64,000 bases of DNA from Arenicellales bacterium. Lineage in GTDB: Bacteria; Pseudomonadota; Gammaproteobacteria; Arenicellales; JAJDZL01. The notes under the pieces are model-generated. The model did not search any database. It was not told the DNA's origin and saw nothing but the letters and a program-made list of their open reading frames with translations. Every line of letters begins with the position of its first letter. The first letter of the stretch is position 1. Shown here in pieces: positions 9,140-18,384 of the stretch. The DNA is taken from assembly GCA_958295885.1 (NCBI GenBank), contig OY282380.1:2976001-3040000 (forward strand), in the 5' to 3' direction. The position numbers and the translations under genes were made by a program.

Positions 9140-9928
9140 TTATCTCGAAATCGTGAAATTTGGTGGACGTAACATCATCATACCGTAACCATATGCTTTA
9201 TGACGTCCAATTCCGTTGCTCACTTTTAAGGCAAATTCAGATGATCGTTTTATCGTTAAACTTCCCTGAATGCAAACGTCTGGTCCCTCGGTGTTAATAC
9301 CGTTACGTCGACAAATTCTGTTGCGGCGAAATTGCACAAGATGACAATCTTGAAGTTGAATTTCTGCACTATCTTTAAGCCTCTCAATTAACCAATCGAT
9401 ATAAATTTTTGAGCGAGACTGTCCCATTCGGATTGCACATACTTTTTCATCATTCCAACCATTTGGAAATTGCCGAAGCGCGTTAACTCTGAATGCATCG
9501 ACTTCACTTCCCTTTGTTAGCGTCTTTCCTGACTGGCTATCGAAAAGATCGCGCATAAGACGACGAACAGGACGAACACGAACATCAAAACCCAAAGTTT
9601 GTCCATTTGTAAAATCCAATCGCATTTGTTTTGAGAGAATTCGTTTAGTATTTATTACTGCTAAGCAATCTGGTGTGGCGGTAAATTCCGCAATTTCTTT
9701 CAAATAAGCAGCGTCTAGGTCCGCGTAAGCATAGATAGTTGCAGCTGTCCGCCGATCTGAAGAAAATAGACGAAAGGGTTGAAGTGTTGATTGTCCAAAT
9801 ACACTACTCAAAAGAGTATGAAGAGCCAGCCCCTCGTCGAACACCCTACGTTGAATCAATCCTCGTTGACCTGCCCAACGCTTAAAATTTTTCATATTAA
9901 GTGGTATATAGATCAACTGCTTTGTCAT
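9140..9928 (-). CDS. cas6e: CRISPR pre-crRNA endoribonuclease Cas6e
   Basis: This 262-residue RAMP protein cuts pre-crRNA at the base of the repeat hairpin and stays bound as the head of Cascade. The N-terminal segment DEGLALHTLLSSVFG carries the conserved His expected of the catalytic site. The C-terminal glycine-rich loop GIGRHKAYGYGMMML is the Cas6e signature. The repeat has a GC-rich palindromic stem that fits this enzyme class. The start codon overlaps the end of cas5e by 4 bases (ATGA), which indicates translational coupling. Confidence 0.93.
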   Translation of the reverse strand: MTKQLIYIPLNMKNFKRWAGQRGLIQRRVFDEGLALHTLLSSVFGQSTLQPFRLFSSDRRTAATIYAYADLDAAYLKEIAEFTATPDCLAVINTKRILSKQMRLDFTNGQTLGFDVRVRPVRRLMRDLFDSQSGKTLTKGSEVDAFRVNALRQFPNGWNDEKVCAIRMGQSRSKIYIDWLIERLKDSAEIQLQDCHLVQFRRNRICRRNGINTEGPDVCIQGSLTIKRSSEFALKVSNGIGRHKAYGYGMMMLRPPNFTISR

Positions 9929-10638
9929 GATTTTATTCTCATTTTTGATAACCGACCCTCACAGATTTGACGAGAGCCTCCATGCAAACCTGTTATCCAA
10001 TTGCGTTCATCCGCAATAGTCGTGTTTCTTACCAAGTCTATCGTATTTTCCGATGCAGGCCACATTCCTTTCGGTCTTGAATTCTCAGTTTCAATTGTAG
10101 AGCGCAAAGCATCAACTGCATTGGAAGCATGCACCCAGCCGCGGAAAATTGGACCCGAAGGCAGACATGATTTCCGTCCAATAAACAATGGTCTCGCAGG
10201 AAACTGTATAGCATTAGCTAAGTCATCTATTGTTGGGTTAACTTTAGAATCATTAAGTCTAACTACACTAAGAAATCTAATATCATTTAGGTACTGGCGC
10301 CACCTTTGGTGGGCACCTCTATACGTCTTTGGACCGCCATCACGACCTATAGAATGACCTCGCGTACTCCACGATTTGTCGTTTTTCCTAAGCTCAACGG
10401 TTTGATAGTCTGTTATTAGATGATGTTCGGCATCGTTCTCATATATCACACCAAATATCATTCGTTCTTGTAACGCTTGATGCTTCCAATCCATGGTTCG
10501 AGTCCATCCTAAAGCATTAGCGAAAAGTCCGACCAAAAGAGATTGTCCCGGAAATTCACGAGTTATACCGTGAGAATCTATTGCCACACCTCCGAACGAT
10601 GCCATTGGCGCATGGAGTTGTAGTAGTATCCAACGCAT
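9925..10638 (-). CDS. cas5e: Cascade subunit Cas5e
   Basis: Cas5e binds the 5' handle of the crRNA at the tail of Cascade. The protein of 237 residues begins MRWILLQLHAPMASFGG, the standard Cas5e start, followed by the glycine-containing loop FPGQSLLVGLFANALGW. The frame stays open for 12 more codons upstream, but I place the start at 10638 because that ATG overlaps the cas7e stop by one base (TGATG) and gives the family N-terminus. The gene is flanked by one-base and four-base overlaps, so it is cotranslated with its neighbours. Confidence 0.93.
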   Translation of the reverse strand: MRWILLQLHAPMASFGGVAIDSHGITREFPGQSLLVGLFANALGWTRTMDWKHQALQERMIFGVIYENDAEHHLITDYQTVELRKNDKSWSTRGHSIGRDGGPKTYRGAHQRWRQYLNDIRFLSVVRLNDSKVNPTIDDLANAIQFPARPLFIGRKSCLPSGPIFRGWVHASNAVDALRSTIETENSRPKGMWPASENTIDLVRNTTIADERNWITGLHGGSRQICEGRLSKMRIKS

Positions 10639-12083
10639 CACATTTTCCCTGTTTGGATTGTCTGTCCTGTCCATTCGGCAAGCTCGGGCAACGTAAGTCG
10701 CAAAGCATTTTGAATAGGTGAATTTGTCAAGCTCAAGAATCGTCGAATTTCGTTACACCCATAAGTTTCGTCCAACCTTTTGATATGTTCATTTAGTGCT
10801 TTTTCACCAGATTCAATATTTGGTTCACACGGTTTTCTAAATGCTTCTGCTAGACTTCGTGGTTGACAGTCGCCGGCTTCGATCAACATCCAACTTGCGT
10901 ATTCGTAAGGAGCAGTAGACCCCAATTTTGCTCCAGGTGTAACTTTTGCGATTAAATGCACGAGTCTTCTAACTATCTCACATGCCATTTCTTTGTCATT
11001 GCTAAGATTATCCAAAAGGATATCTCGGTCGACCACTACGTAACCATAGAAAATTCCCGAAGTCAATTCGGTTTCACCGATGTGATCGGCACCGGATTCA
11101 TCTTCGATTCGTTGTAGGTCGTCAACAACTGAGAAATAATCACTTTCACTTTCTTCCTCATGAATCGTAAACGCATGAGCAACATGAATCGCAGCATCTA
11201 TATTGGCTTCAGGGTCGGAAGTGACCATTCTTCCGAATAACGCGGATACTAAACCGCCTGGGAGTTTGCAAGTATCGCGCAATTGTTTCATGTTACTCTT
11301 GTAATTATTTCGCCATTCACTTAGAATCTTTTTTGCATTATTTTCGTATGCTTCAGATAGTTGTTTAGCAATATTTTTTACCTCTTTAGCTAAAAATTCG
11401 ATTTCTGATTTACTTAGCAATAGCGATTGGTGGCTTGATTTCACATCGCCTTTATCACCGTAGACAAAACGATAAAATTCCTTTTCAATTAACTCAATTA
11501 AATTTGGATCGTGTTTTTCCTTCAATGGGTCAATTACTTTTCTCGTCACGACTTCGCCTGAGAATGATGCTGCGGCATCCGCACTAATTCGCAGTTGGTC
11601 CACGATTTTTTTGTTATTTTCTCGCCATTCATTTAGAGTCTCGTTAACAGATTCTTCGTTTGCTTCTGAAATTTGTTTAGCAATATTTTTTGCTTCCTTA
11701 GCTAAATATTTGATTTCTGGTTCACCGAGCAATAACGGTTGTCGGCTAGATTTCACATCACCTTTCGAGCCGTAGACAGAAATTTGAAATGCCTTTTCAA
11801 TTGAATCAATTGAATTTTGTTCGTGATCTTTCCTCAGTGGGTCAATTACTTTACGCGTCACGATTTCGCGCGAACGTGATGCTGCGGTAACACCACTAAT
11901 ATGCTTTAAATTGTTCTCGTCGTTTGCCATGCGCCAGTGTCGTTTGAGACACTGAGAAGAAATTCGTGTTCTTAATCTGCCGCCGTATTTCAAGCGTTTC
12001 GCAAGGCCTGAATCATCGCGATTAAGGAGAACGGCAGGATATCCATGGAGACTATGGATTTGAAGGAATTTTAGATTTTCCAT
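10638..12083 (-). CDS. cas7e: Cascade backbone subunit Cas7e with an internal duplication
   Basis: Cas7e polymerises along the crRNA as the Cascade backbone. The N-terminus is typical: FLQIHSLHGYPAVLLNRDD, then RTRISSQCLKRHWR (residues 38-51). The C-terminal half is also typical: SALFGRMVTSD and AAIHVAHAFTIHEEES near residues 280-312, then PGAKLGSTAPYEYASWMLIE. The length of 481 residues is about 120 more than E. coli CasC (363). The excess is explained by an imperfect tandem copy of residues 75-165 at residues 179-269, both in the helical region after the RHWR motif. By hand alignment about 55 of 91 residues agree. The frame is intact through both copies, so the protein is probably made, but six such subunits must still fit side by side. 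Confidence 0.93.
   Translation of the reverse strand: MENLKFLQIHSLHGYPAVLLNRDDSGLAKRLKYGGRLRTRISSQCLKRHWRMANDENNLKHISGVTAASRSREIVTRKVIDPLRKDHEQNSIDSIEKAFQISVYGSKGDVKSSRQPLLLGEPEIKYLAKEAKNIAKQISEANEESVNETLNEWRENNKKIVDQLRISADAAASFSGEVVTRKVIDPLKEKHDPNLIELIEKEFYRFVYGDKGDVKSSHQSLLLSKSEIEFLAKEVKNIAKQLSEAYENNAKKILSEWRNNYKSNMKQLRDTCKLPGGLVSALFGRMVTSDPEANIDAAIHVAHAFTIHEEESESDYFSVVDDLQRIEDESGADHIGETELTSGIFYGYVVVDRDILLDNLSNDKEMACEIVRRLVHLIAKVTPGAKLGSTAPYEYASWMLIEAGDCQPRSLAEAFRKPCEPNIESGEKALNEHIKRLDETYGCNEIRRFLSLTNSPIQNALRLTLPELAEWTGQTIQTGKM
11277..11861 (-). repeat. Tandem duplication within cas7e (copies 11589-11861 and 11277-11549)
   Basis: Both copies begin with VTRKVIDPL and share KGDVKSS, LAKE, KNIAKQ and EWR at matching positions. 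The period is 104 codons (312 bases). Divergence to about 60 percent identity at protein level means the duplication is not recent. In ordinary Cas7e proteins a single equivalent segment lies between the RHWR motif and the ALFGRMV motif. Confidence 0.88.
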
Positions 12084-12115
12084 AAATCAATCCTCAAGTA
12101 ATTTAATTGGTTGCT

Positions 12116-12667
12116 TTATTCAATGATTTCTGTTTTCTGATTTGCTTGAGAACTATAAGAATAAAATTCTCTAGCAATTTGTTGATCTGTTTTAACTTTT
12201 TGAAAAAGGATGAATTTTGCCAATGTTCGGAGGTCGAAAATGTTGCACTTCTCGGCAACTAGTCTCCGGCAGGAGCGAATTAAAATTTCGAGTCGCATGT
12301 CTCGCCTTGCTGATAATAGTCGTGCGATTCTTAAATCCGAGAATTTCGCTTGATTTAACGCCCTACCCATAGAAAAATTGGGATCATGCGCTGATTTTTT
12401 TGTTGAAATTTCACCCCGGGGTGTAAGGATAGCGATCGCCTGCGTCAATACCGCCCAATTTTTTTCTTGATAATTTGGAATTTCATACTTTGCCACCAAT
12501 TTCCAAAACGCGACTGAACCCGCGCCATTAAGCGGCCCTCGTCGCAATTCAGCCAAAAGCCCTCGCTCCAGCATTGCGATATCCATCGCTATCCGTGGAA
12601 TTAACAAATTTAAATCTGGAAATTTGTCATTCCTATTTGTCGCTTTCTGATTGTGTGATTTAGGCAT
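12116..12667 (-). CDS. cas11: Cascade small subunit Cas11 (Cse2/CasB)
   Basis: Cse2 forms the belly dimer of Cascade and stabilises the R-loop. The protein has 183 residues, near the family norm. It contains AELRRGPLNGAGSVAFWKLV, matching the Cse2 pattern LRRG...P...FW, and a C-terminal helical domain with RLLSARRDMRLEILIRSCRRL. I chose the ATG at 12667, which gives MPKSHNQ and an 8-base overlap with the end of cas8e; the frame is open up to 12748 but that would give a long overlap and no family support. Confidence 0.88.
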   Translation of the reverse strand: MPKSHNQKATNRNDKFPDLNLLIPRIAMDIAMLERGLLAELRRGPLNGAGSVAFWKLVAKYEIPNYQEKNWAVLTQAIAILTPRGEISTKKSAHDPNFSMGRALNQAKFSDLRIARLLSARRDMRLEILIRSCRRLVAEKCNIFDLRTLAKFILFQKVKTDQQIAREFYSYSSQANQKTEIIE

Positions 12668-14258
12668 TGGCTCTCTCTTTGTAACTGAAGATTTCCGGTT
12701 GATTATTAAAAATACCGTTCGTTCTTCGCAAGTATCGCCAAAATTCACTTATGGACTTAGCTTGAGAACGACGGCGATAAATCGAGGTACATGGCACAGA
12801 CTCGTTTGCCTCGTCCAAGAGGGTAACCGCCTTTTGTATCAATAAGCGAACGAATTCCTTTCTATATGATTCTTTCGATGAATCGTTTGGGGCAAGGAAG
12901 CGATTCTCTAAGTAGGAAAAAAAACATGAATCTGCGAATATTTCCAGACGTTTTAAATATGGAGGTGCGTATGTGTAGGCTGGGTCATCTTTTACTAGTT
13001 CGTTGTAGTCTTTTCCGCCACTCGCTACTATAGCGACACTACGTTTTAGAGCATAAATAATTTCATCAATTTCCTTGATTTGAAGTTCGGCGATTTCAGC
13101 CAAGAGATCACTTTCCTCAGGTCTGAACAGAGCACTGACAGATGGGTTGCTCAATGTAATATTCTTGCGTTCATGATACCCCTCTGTTTTACCTTTCCCT
13201 CCAGCAATGCTTCTCGCAATCAATCGCCAACGATCAGAAGACTTTCCTTTGACATGCATAGAATTGGGGAGTCGAAACTTCTTGTGTTGCAGGATTAAAT
13301 CAACTAAAAGTCTATAATTGAAACCACCGGTCGAAACAGACAATGCTTTTCCATCCTTGATTTTGACAGGTGTCCAGAAATCTCCTACGTTTCCCTTTGC
13401 CTCCTTTGCTGCGATTCGCTGTTTTCCTGATCCAGTTGCTATTGCAGATATCTCACCGTTTTGTTTCACGAGTCTTACTCGTCGGCAAATTTCGATGAAA
13501 TAAGGGTCTAGTTGCCGTAAGTCTATTTGATCCTTACCGTTCCAAGGAACCAACCAAACTAAGGCTATTCCATTTGAATCCTGAAAGTAATCTGGATAGG
13601 ACTCTAGTAACTCATCGCGTTTGTCGGTCATCCGCTCGATATCAAAAAATAATTCTGCTCCAATTCCACCTTCAACAGGTGCTAAACCGAGGCATGGGCG
13701 TGCTGAGAATCCACCATTCATTCGTGCAATCCCATAATTTCCTCTGCCCAAAAATCCAGCCATGGTTTGAAGAGACACCAATGCAAAAACCCAGTCCTCT
13801 GGAAAGTTGTTTAATGCAATAGATTGTTTTACGTCATGATTTTTGGATTTCACCAGAATGTCAAGGTCATCGGGAGTGAATTTTGGAGTGAATTTTAGAT
13901 CCCTGTCTGGAATTGGGCACTGCATGAATGCCGGAGTTTGTACGGCTTCCACCACTAAGCACCAGGGTTGGTCTTCAGAATACTCAGACGTTAGGTTCCG
14001 CAAAATTTGTTCCCACTCACTACTATCTATCAGTTCTTCCTGTAAACTTGATTTGTGCATGGCGATTACCGCTAATTGTGCAAGGAACGAATGCCACGCG
14101 TGACGCTGATGAGATTGAAGAGCAGGAAAATCCAAAACTTTGTCAGCCGCCAATAGTGAATAAATATCAGGTAAGGAGCAATTGATAATCCTTCCCTCAT
14201 AATTCTGTACGCGAATTAGTTTTTCGGTCAACAAATTAAAGCTAACTTGTTTCTCCAT
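12660..14258 (-). CDS. cas8e: Cascade large subunit Cas8e (Cse1/CasA)
   Basis: Cse1 recognises the PAM and recruits Cas3. The protein has 532 residues from the chosen start. Family features are FNLLTEKLIRV at the N-terminus, LPDIYSLLAADKVLDFPALQ followed by HQRHAWHSFLAQLAVIAM, and the central GYHERKNITLSNP. I prefer the ATG at 14258 because GGAG lies six bases upstream. An in-frame ATG at 14294 adds 12 residues and cannot be excluded. The gene starts about 107 bases after the end of cas3, so it may be less tightly coupled to cas3 than the rest of the operon. Confidence 0.92.
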   Translation of the reverse strand: MEKQVSFNLLTEKLIRVQNYEGRIINCSLPDIYSLLAADKVLDFPALQSHQRHAWHSFLAQLAVIAMHKSSLQEELIDSSEWEQILRNLTSEYSEDQPWCLVVEAVQTPAFMQCPIPDRDLKFTPKFTPDDLDILVKSKNHDVKQSIALNNFPEDWVFALVSLQTMAGFLGRGNYGIARMNGGFSARPCLGLAPVEGGIGAELFFDIERMTDKRDELLESYPDYFQDSNGIALVWLVPWNGKDQIDLRQLDPYFIEICRRVRLVKQNGEISAIATGSGKQRIAAKEAKGNVGDFWTPVKIKDGKALSVSTGGFNYRLLVDLILQHKKFRLPNSMHVKGKSSDRWRLIARSIAGGKGKTEGYHERKNITLSNPSVSALFRPEESDLLAEIAELQIKEIDEIIYALKRSVAIVASGGKDYNELVKDDPAYTYAPPYLKRLEIFADSCFFSYLENRFLAPNDSSKESYRKEFVRLLIQKAVTLLDEANESVPCTSIYRRRSQAKSISEFWRYLRRTNGIFNNQPEIFSYKERANA

Positions 14259-14365
14259 CCCATTCTCCAAATATTCGAATAATTGTTTTGTCATATCGGA
14301 ATTCCAGTCTCGCCGGTAGAAAAATCAAAAGCGAAATTCATCCACTTTCCGACTATGGTTTGTTT

Positions 14366-16984
14366 TTAACATTTGTTAAGACCTAAATGATCGTAGCGGA
14401 ATGATGTTTGTTCAAACTCGATATAGAATCCATCATCAGTTACCCTACTAATATTCTCAGAACCAATATTCTTGTTATTTAGAGTTAAATCCTCTGGATT
14501 GAGCAGGTGTGCCGGGAAATTAAATGTTTGAACTTCACTGCCAAATGGACCTGGAATTGCAGTCTCTAATTTAAGACGTGGCCCGTCTTCTCCTAATCTG
14601 GTTCGAACATGTTCGTCTATATCGGGAAATTCTAAGCAGTCATTAAATTTTTCTTGCGTGCGATTAAGCAGATGGAATTTTGCCTGTTGCCTTTCAGCTG
14701 AAAAAACACCGAAAATTTTCTGTTCGTTTTCAATCCATGCACCACCAAGCGTGTTGGCGCGTTGTTCAATAATATCTGGATGAGTAGCTTGCTCTACAAG
14801 CATTCGATTCATTTCCGGCAATTTCCATTCCGAATTTTCGGCAATAAGATTTCTCGTCAGTTCTACGGATAATAAATTACGATAAATTCCTCGGCCGCTA
14901 CTTTTCGAAATTCCGAGTCCATGTGCTAGGAGTTTTCCATCCAATCCGATTGCTATCTCATCATCAGGTTCGAGCACTATACAATGTGGCTGAAGCATAG
15001 ATGGAGACCTTACTGTATTCAAGTGTCGATGCAGGCGACCGATACGTTGCAAAAGCACATCTATTGGACAAAGGTCGGAGATTAGAAAATCTGAGTCGAT
15101 ATCCAATGACTGTTCAAGAGTTTGTGTGCCAATCACAATGCATCCGCTGTTACCTCGATGTTTCCCAAGAAATTCCTCAACACTGTCGTCAAGACGATTT
15201 CTATCTTCAACGGCAAACCGACTGTGATGCAAAGTATGTATTCCATTGACCTTAAGCAAATATTCTGAACCTGTATTGGCTGACAATGCTTTAAAAACCG
15301 CTTGCGCTGAAGAAACTGTATTTCTAATTACGAGGACATTTCCTCCTTCTCGTGCTTTTGACAACGCTAGTTCAGCGATTTGTTCCGGCTTGTTTATCCA
15401 TGGTTTCAATCGGACATCAACTACTTTAGAAGTGTTCACGGGATCAAAAATTTGCACTTTTGATTTCCCGTTCTTTACAAGCGTGAGAGCAGGATAAGGT
15501 TCGAGTTTAGATTCTTGAATACTCGGTAAATTACCTCGAATACTTTGATTGCAGAATGCGAATTTCGCGCTTGTTCCTAAAGTCGCAGACATTAACATCG
15601 CATGCCCACCGAGTCCAATGTGGTCATGGACTAACTGGCGAAGTAGCTCGGTCATATAGGTATCGCTAGCATGCACCTCGTCTACGATCAAAAGGTTTCG
15701 TGCGAGAGAAGCGCTCCTAAAATGCGCCCACTTTACTTTCAGAGTTCCTAAAAGTGCTTGGTCTACGGTCCCAACAGCATTGGTTGCACTTAAAAATTTT
15801 CGAGCGCACTCGGCGGACCAACGCGCAGCTCGGATTTCCTCATCCGGTTGATCTTCCCAGAAAATTTTGTAATTTTCCTCAGGGTATCCTCGTACTGCAC
15901 CTGATTTTAGGTAACCGGGGATGGCAAGGACAACTTCACTCCAAGATTTTGGAGGGAAAAGACGTCCTAGCGCACGATTAATCCGTTGGTGAAGTTGCTT
16001 CGCAGCCGCGCGTGTCGGAACTGCGAAGTATAGTCCGTCAACTATGCCTTCTCGCCAAAGTGAAATGTAGCGTATGAGAGCTGCTTCAGTTTTTCCAGAG
16101 CCAGTTTCACTTTCTAAGATAAGAAGTTGGCAGTAATTCGGAGCATTTGCGATGGCAGTTTGCATTGGGTGAAGCGACTTGAAATCAAATATTCGAGTAA
16201 ATTCTATTGGACTACACTGTTCTGGACGGTTTTCTCGACAGAATCCGCGATTCTGCATCGCTATTCTGGCTTGTTTTCTGGCTCGCTCAATGTATGTGTT
16301 ATCAGGAGTTGATTCAAACGGAAATTCGTCTCGGGCAGAACCAATTTGATCTGCAATTGCCACAATTCCGGCGAAAAGATGTGCAAGAGCTGGTGTTTGA
16401 GGTAATTTGGGACCATCTTCAAAGGCTCTTGGAAACCACATCTTGCAACACTTGAGAAGACGCTCTGCTGCGAATCGTGGGTCATAACAGTTGAATGGTT
16501 TCCACAATGCTGAGGGACCACTGCCGAAATAGTTGGAGCGTGATGGAGGACGTCCGTGATGACTCAAAGTAGCACATAGCAATGATTCAATGGCTTCACC
16601 CCATTTGTCGTACATCTCGTAAAATCCGAGTGCTTCACAGATATGTTGTTGCTCTACGCAATAGAACGCCTCTCCGATATGACCCGATTTTGGTGGTGGA
16701 TTAGACGGAAGGTTGCATCGGTCAAGTATTTTGAATTGAAATCCAGAATTGATTTTTCCGAAATCATGCAAGAAGGCGATTACTGTTAATCTAGCTTCAG
16801 TGACTGCACCGAGATGGTCGACACCTGCCGCTCGTTCAAACCTCTTTTTCAATACCGGTTCTTTGAACAGAATTTCGAAGCAGGCAGCAACGTCCGCGCA
16901 ATGGTGTTCAAGACAATGAAACGATGAATTTGACTCGTATTTACCCCACGCCGAAACTCTGTTTGCGATTGCTTCTCCCGTCAT
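14366..16984 (-). CDS. cas3: CRISPR-associated nuclease-helicase Cas3 (type I-E)
   Basis: Cas3 (872 residues) is recruited by Cascade to nick and unwind target DNA. The N-terminal HD nuclease domain shows HHCADVAACFEILF and FLHDFGKINSGFQ, and a later LSHHGRPP. The SF2 helicase part has Walker A in LESETGSGKTEAAL, the DEVH box in LIVDEVHASD, motif III MLMSATLG, and motif VI-like GTQTLEQSLDID followed by QRIGRLHRH. All key residues are present and the length fits the family. The start lies just below a good promoter and has no evident ribosome binding site. Confidence 0.96.
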   Translation of the reverse strand: MTGEAIANRVSAWGKYESNSSFHCLEHHCADVAACFEILFKEPVLKKRFERAAGVDHLGAVTEARLTVIAFLHDFGKINSGFQFKILDRCNLPSNPPPKSGHIGEAFYCVEQQHICEALGFYEMYDKWGEAIESLLCATLSHHGRPPSRSNYFGSGPSALWKPFNCYDPRFAAERLLKCCKMWFPRAFEDGPKLPQTPALAHLFAGIVAIADQIGSARDEFPFESTPDNTYIERARKQARIAMQNRGFCRENRPEQCSPIEFTRIFDFKSLHPMQTAIANAPNYCQLLILESETGSGKTEAALIRYISLWREGIVDGLYFAVPTRAAAKQLHQRINRALGRLFPPKSWSEVVLAIPGYLKSGAVRGYPEENYKIFWEDQPDEEIRAARWSAECARKFLSATNAVGTVDQALLGTLKVKWAHFRSASLARNLLIVDEVHASDTYMTELLRQLVHDHIGLGGHAMLMSATLGTSAKFAFCNQSIRGNLPSIQESKLEPYPALTLVKNGKSKVQIFDPVNTSKVVDVRLKPWINKPEQIAELALSKAREGGNVLVIRNTVSSAQAVFKALSANTGSEYLLKVNGIHTLHHSRFAVEDRNRLDDSVEEFLGKHRGNSGCIVIGTQTLEQSLDIDSDFLISDLCPIDVLLQRIGRLHRHLNTVRSPSMLQPHCIVLEPDDEIAIGLDGKLLAHGLGISKSSGRGIYRNLLSVELTRNLIAENSEWKLPEMNRMLVEQATHPDIIEQRANTLGGAWIENEQKIFGVFSAERQQAKFHLLNRTQEKFNDCLEFPDIDEHVRTRLGEDGPRLKLETAIPGPFGSEVQTFNFPAHLLNPEDLTLNNKNIGSENISRVTDDGFYIEFEQTSFRYDHLGLNKC

Positions 16985-16993
16985 ACTTGAATT

Positions 16994-17021
16994 ATTTTAG
17001 ACTGATTATTTGTACTGTCAG
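16994..17021 (-). promoter_or_regulatory. Predicted sigma70 promoter of the cas operon
   Basis: On the minus strand CTGACA (plus 17016-17021) is followed after 16 bases by TAAAAT (plus 16994-16999). Each hexamer matches the consensus at five of six positions. Initiation 6-8 bases downstream would fall within about three bases of the cas3 ATG at 16984, so the transcript might be nearly leaderless. Confidence 0.45.
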
Positions 17022-17388
17022 ATTTTCCGCGCTACAGCACGCATTCGAAAAAATTTAAATTCATTGGAACTTGCGACAAGATAATTCATGATTTATGCTT
17101 CCACATCAAAAAATGACCGGTCTAGACATAACAAATGCCTACCTAAATTCTATTCGTATGTACACAAATTATTTGCACAAATCTATTAGAAATCGAATAT
17201 ATCTCGTCAGAAACTGTCATATTCTTGCGAATTTGTAGATGATGAGCAGCCGAGGGCACAAAAATTATGCGAAATGGAAACGAAAAAAGCGTCTGCCGAA
17301 CCATGGCAGTTATCTTTACGTATCGGTAGCTCATTAATTCATAAAAGAAAACATAATGTCCATGAGCTTATTCTAATTCATTTCAGGG
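17022..17388. other. AT-rich intergenic region upstream of the cas operon
   Basis: Short overlapping open frames exist on both strands (for example 17143-17334 minus and 17274-17468 plus), but none resembles a known protein and the plus one runs into the MITE. It probably contains only regulatory DNA and decayed sequence. Confidence 0.4.
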
Positions 17389-17530
17389 CAGGGGCATCCC
17401 ACGCTAAGCAAGTCAGTGCGAAATATCCGAATTTGTTTGATAATGAGCAAAATAGCCAAGTCGTGTGAGTGTCATTTTAGATGCCGCCTGCCGGATTTTA
17501 TGGACTAAAAAATAGCATGGGAAACACCTG
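17389..17530 (+). mobile_element. MITE, copy 1 (142 bp)
   Basis: The element begins CAGGGGCATCCCACGCTA and its other end, read inward on the minus strand, is CAGGTGTTTCCCATGCTA; 14 of 18 positions agree as terminal inverted repeats. It is bounded by a perfect 10-base target duplication, CATTTCAGGG, at 17379-17388 and 17531-17540. It encodes no transposase. A second copy lies at 30909-31059 with only four substitutions and one 9-base insertion, so both moved recently. The ends and duplication length resemble the ISAs1 group, but that assignment is from memory and uncertain. Confidence 0.9.
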
Positions 17531-17669
17531 CATTTCAGGGAAGAACTTGCATGCAATATACTGATATTAGGTCATTTTCTACCGGACAAGGTAATGCCCC
17601 ACTTGTGCCGAAATCTATGGACTGTGAACGAAATTTACGAGACTATAGAGACTATAGGTACGGCTCAAG

Positions 17670-17885
17670 TTGTTTAAACAGGCAGGAATTCACCCAGACC
17701 ACGCAGAGGCTATTGCGAAATTAGTCGTTACAAACCGCGATTTGGCAACCAAATCTAATCTTGAATCACTGAGTTTTGCACTAGACAGTCACATTCGAAA
17801 ATTAACAGAAAATCTCCAAAAAATTTGCTGGACAATGGTGACGGTCGCAGGAATAATTGTTGCTTTAGTCGAATTTATCTTCTGA
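17670..17885 (+). CDS. Small DUF1640/CCDC90-like coiled-coil protein with one membrane segment
   Basis: This 71-residue product begins LFKQAGIHPDHAEAIAKLV, contains RDLATKSNLESL, and ends in a hydrophobic helix (WTMVTVAGIIVALVEFIF). That order (short helical head, LATK-type coiled coil, C-terminal membrane segment) is that of the DUF1640 group of small bacterial proteins, whose role is unknown to me. The start is a TTG at 17670, with an in-frame stop 15 bases upstream, so the usual N-terminal extension of the family is absent here and the gene may be 5' truncated. It stands alone between the MITE and tRNA-Ala. Confidence 0.55.
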   Translation: MFKQAGIHPDHAEAIAKLVVTNRDLATKSNLESLSFALDSHIRKLTENLQKICWTMVTVAGIIVALVEFIF

Positions 17886-18050
17886 GCTGCTACTCGCCAT
17901 GCGCAATCTTAAGGGAAATCTCAATATGTACAAAATTAGTTTACGAAAGAAGCATTAACTTGAATTGCTGTGATTCTGCATTCTTTCAATTATGGTTGAA
18001 TATTGGCAAAAATTAGGTTCCTTTCATTTAGTAAAATAACTGGTTTTAAA

Positions 18051-18126
<76 letters not shown>

Positions 18127-18137
18127 TTGAATTTGAT

Positions 18138-18180
18138 TCGCACCTTTGTCCGACCGGTGTTAGGTGCGATTTTATTTTTG
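18138..18180 (+). terminator. Rho-independent terminator of tRNA-Ala
   Basis: TCGCACCT (18138-18145) pairs with AGGTGCGA (18162-18169) and is followed by TTTTATTTTTG. It lies 11 bases after the tRNA CCA end. Confidence 0.8.
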
Positions 18181-18384
18181 AAAGTGATAATTTTTTAAAC
18201 CGTGTGCGATAGGTAATACGGCATAACAGGTTCCGTTGGCATCGGTTCAAGTTCGATAGGACCAAGTAAATTTTGCACTACTTTCTCTAATCGCCACTTT
18301 TCCATTCGAAATTGTCTTGAATTTGATTCATTTTTTCCAATTCACTCAATTGAAGTCGCAATTGATTTTTCACTCTCACAAATT

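Noticed and set aside
12668..12748. Upstream extension of cas11 by 27 codons
   Set aside because: It would overlap cas8e by about 90 bases and the extra residues do not resemble Cse2. The ATG at 12667 gives the family N-terminus.
17274..17468. A 64-codon plus-strand frame running into the MITE
   Set aside because: Its second half is MITE sequence, and the same residues recur at the other MITE copy in an unrelated context. It is not a gene.
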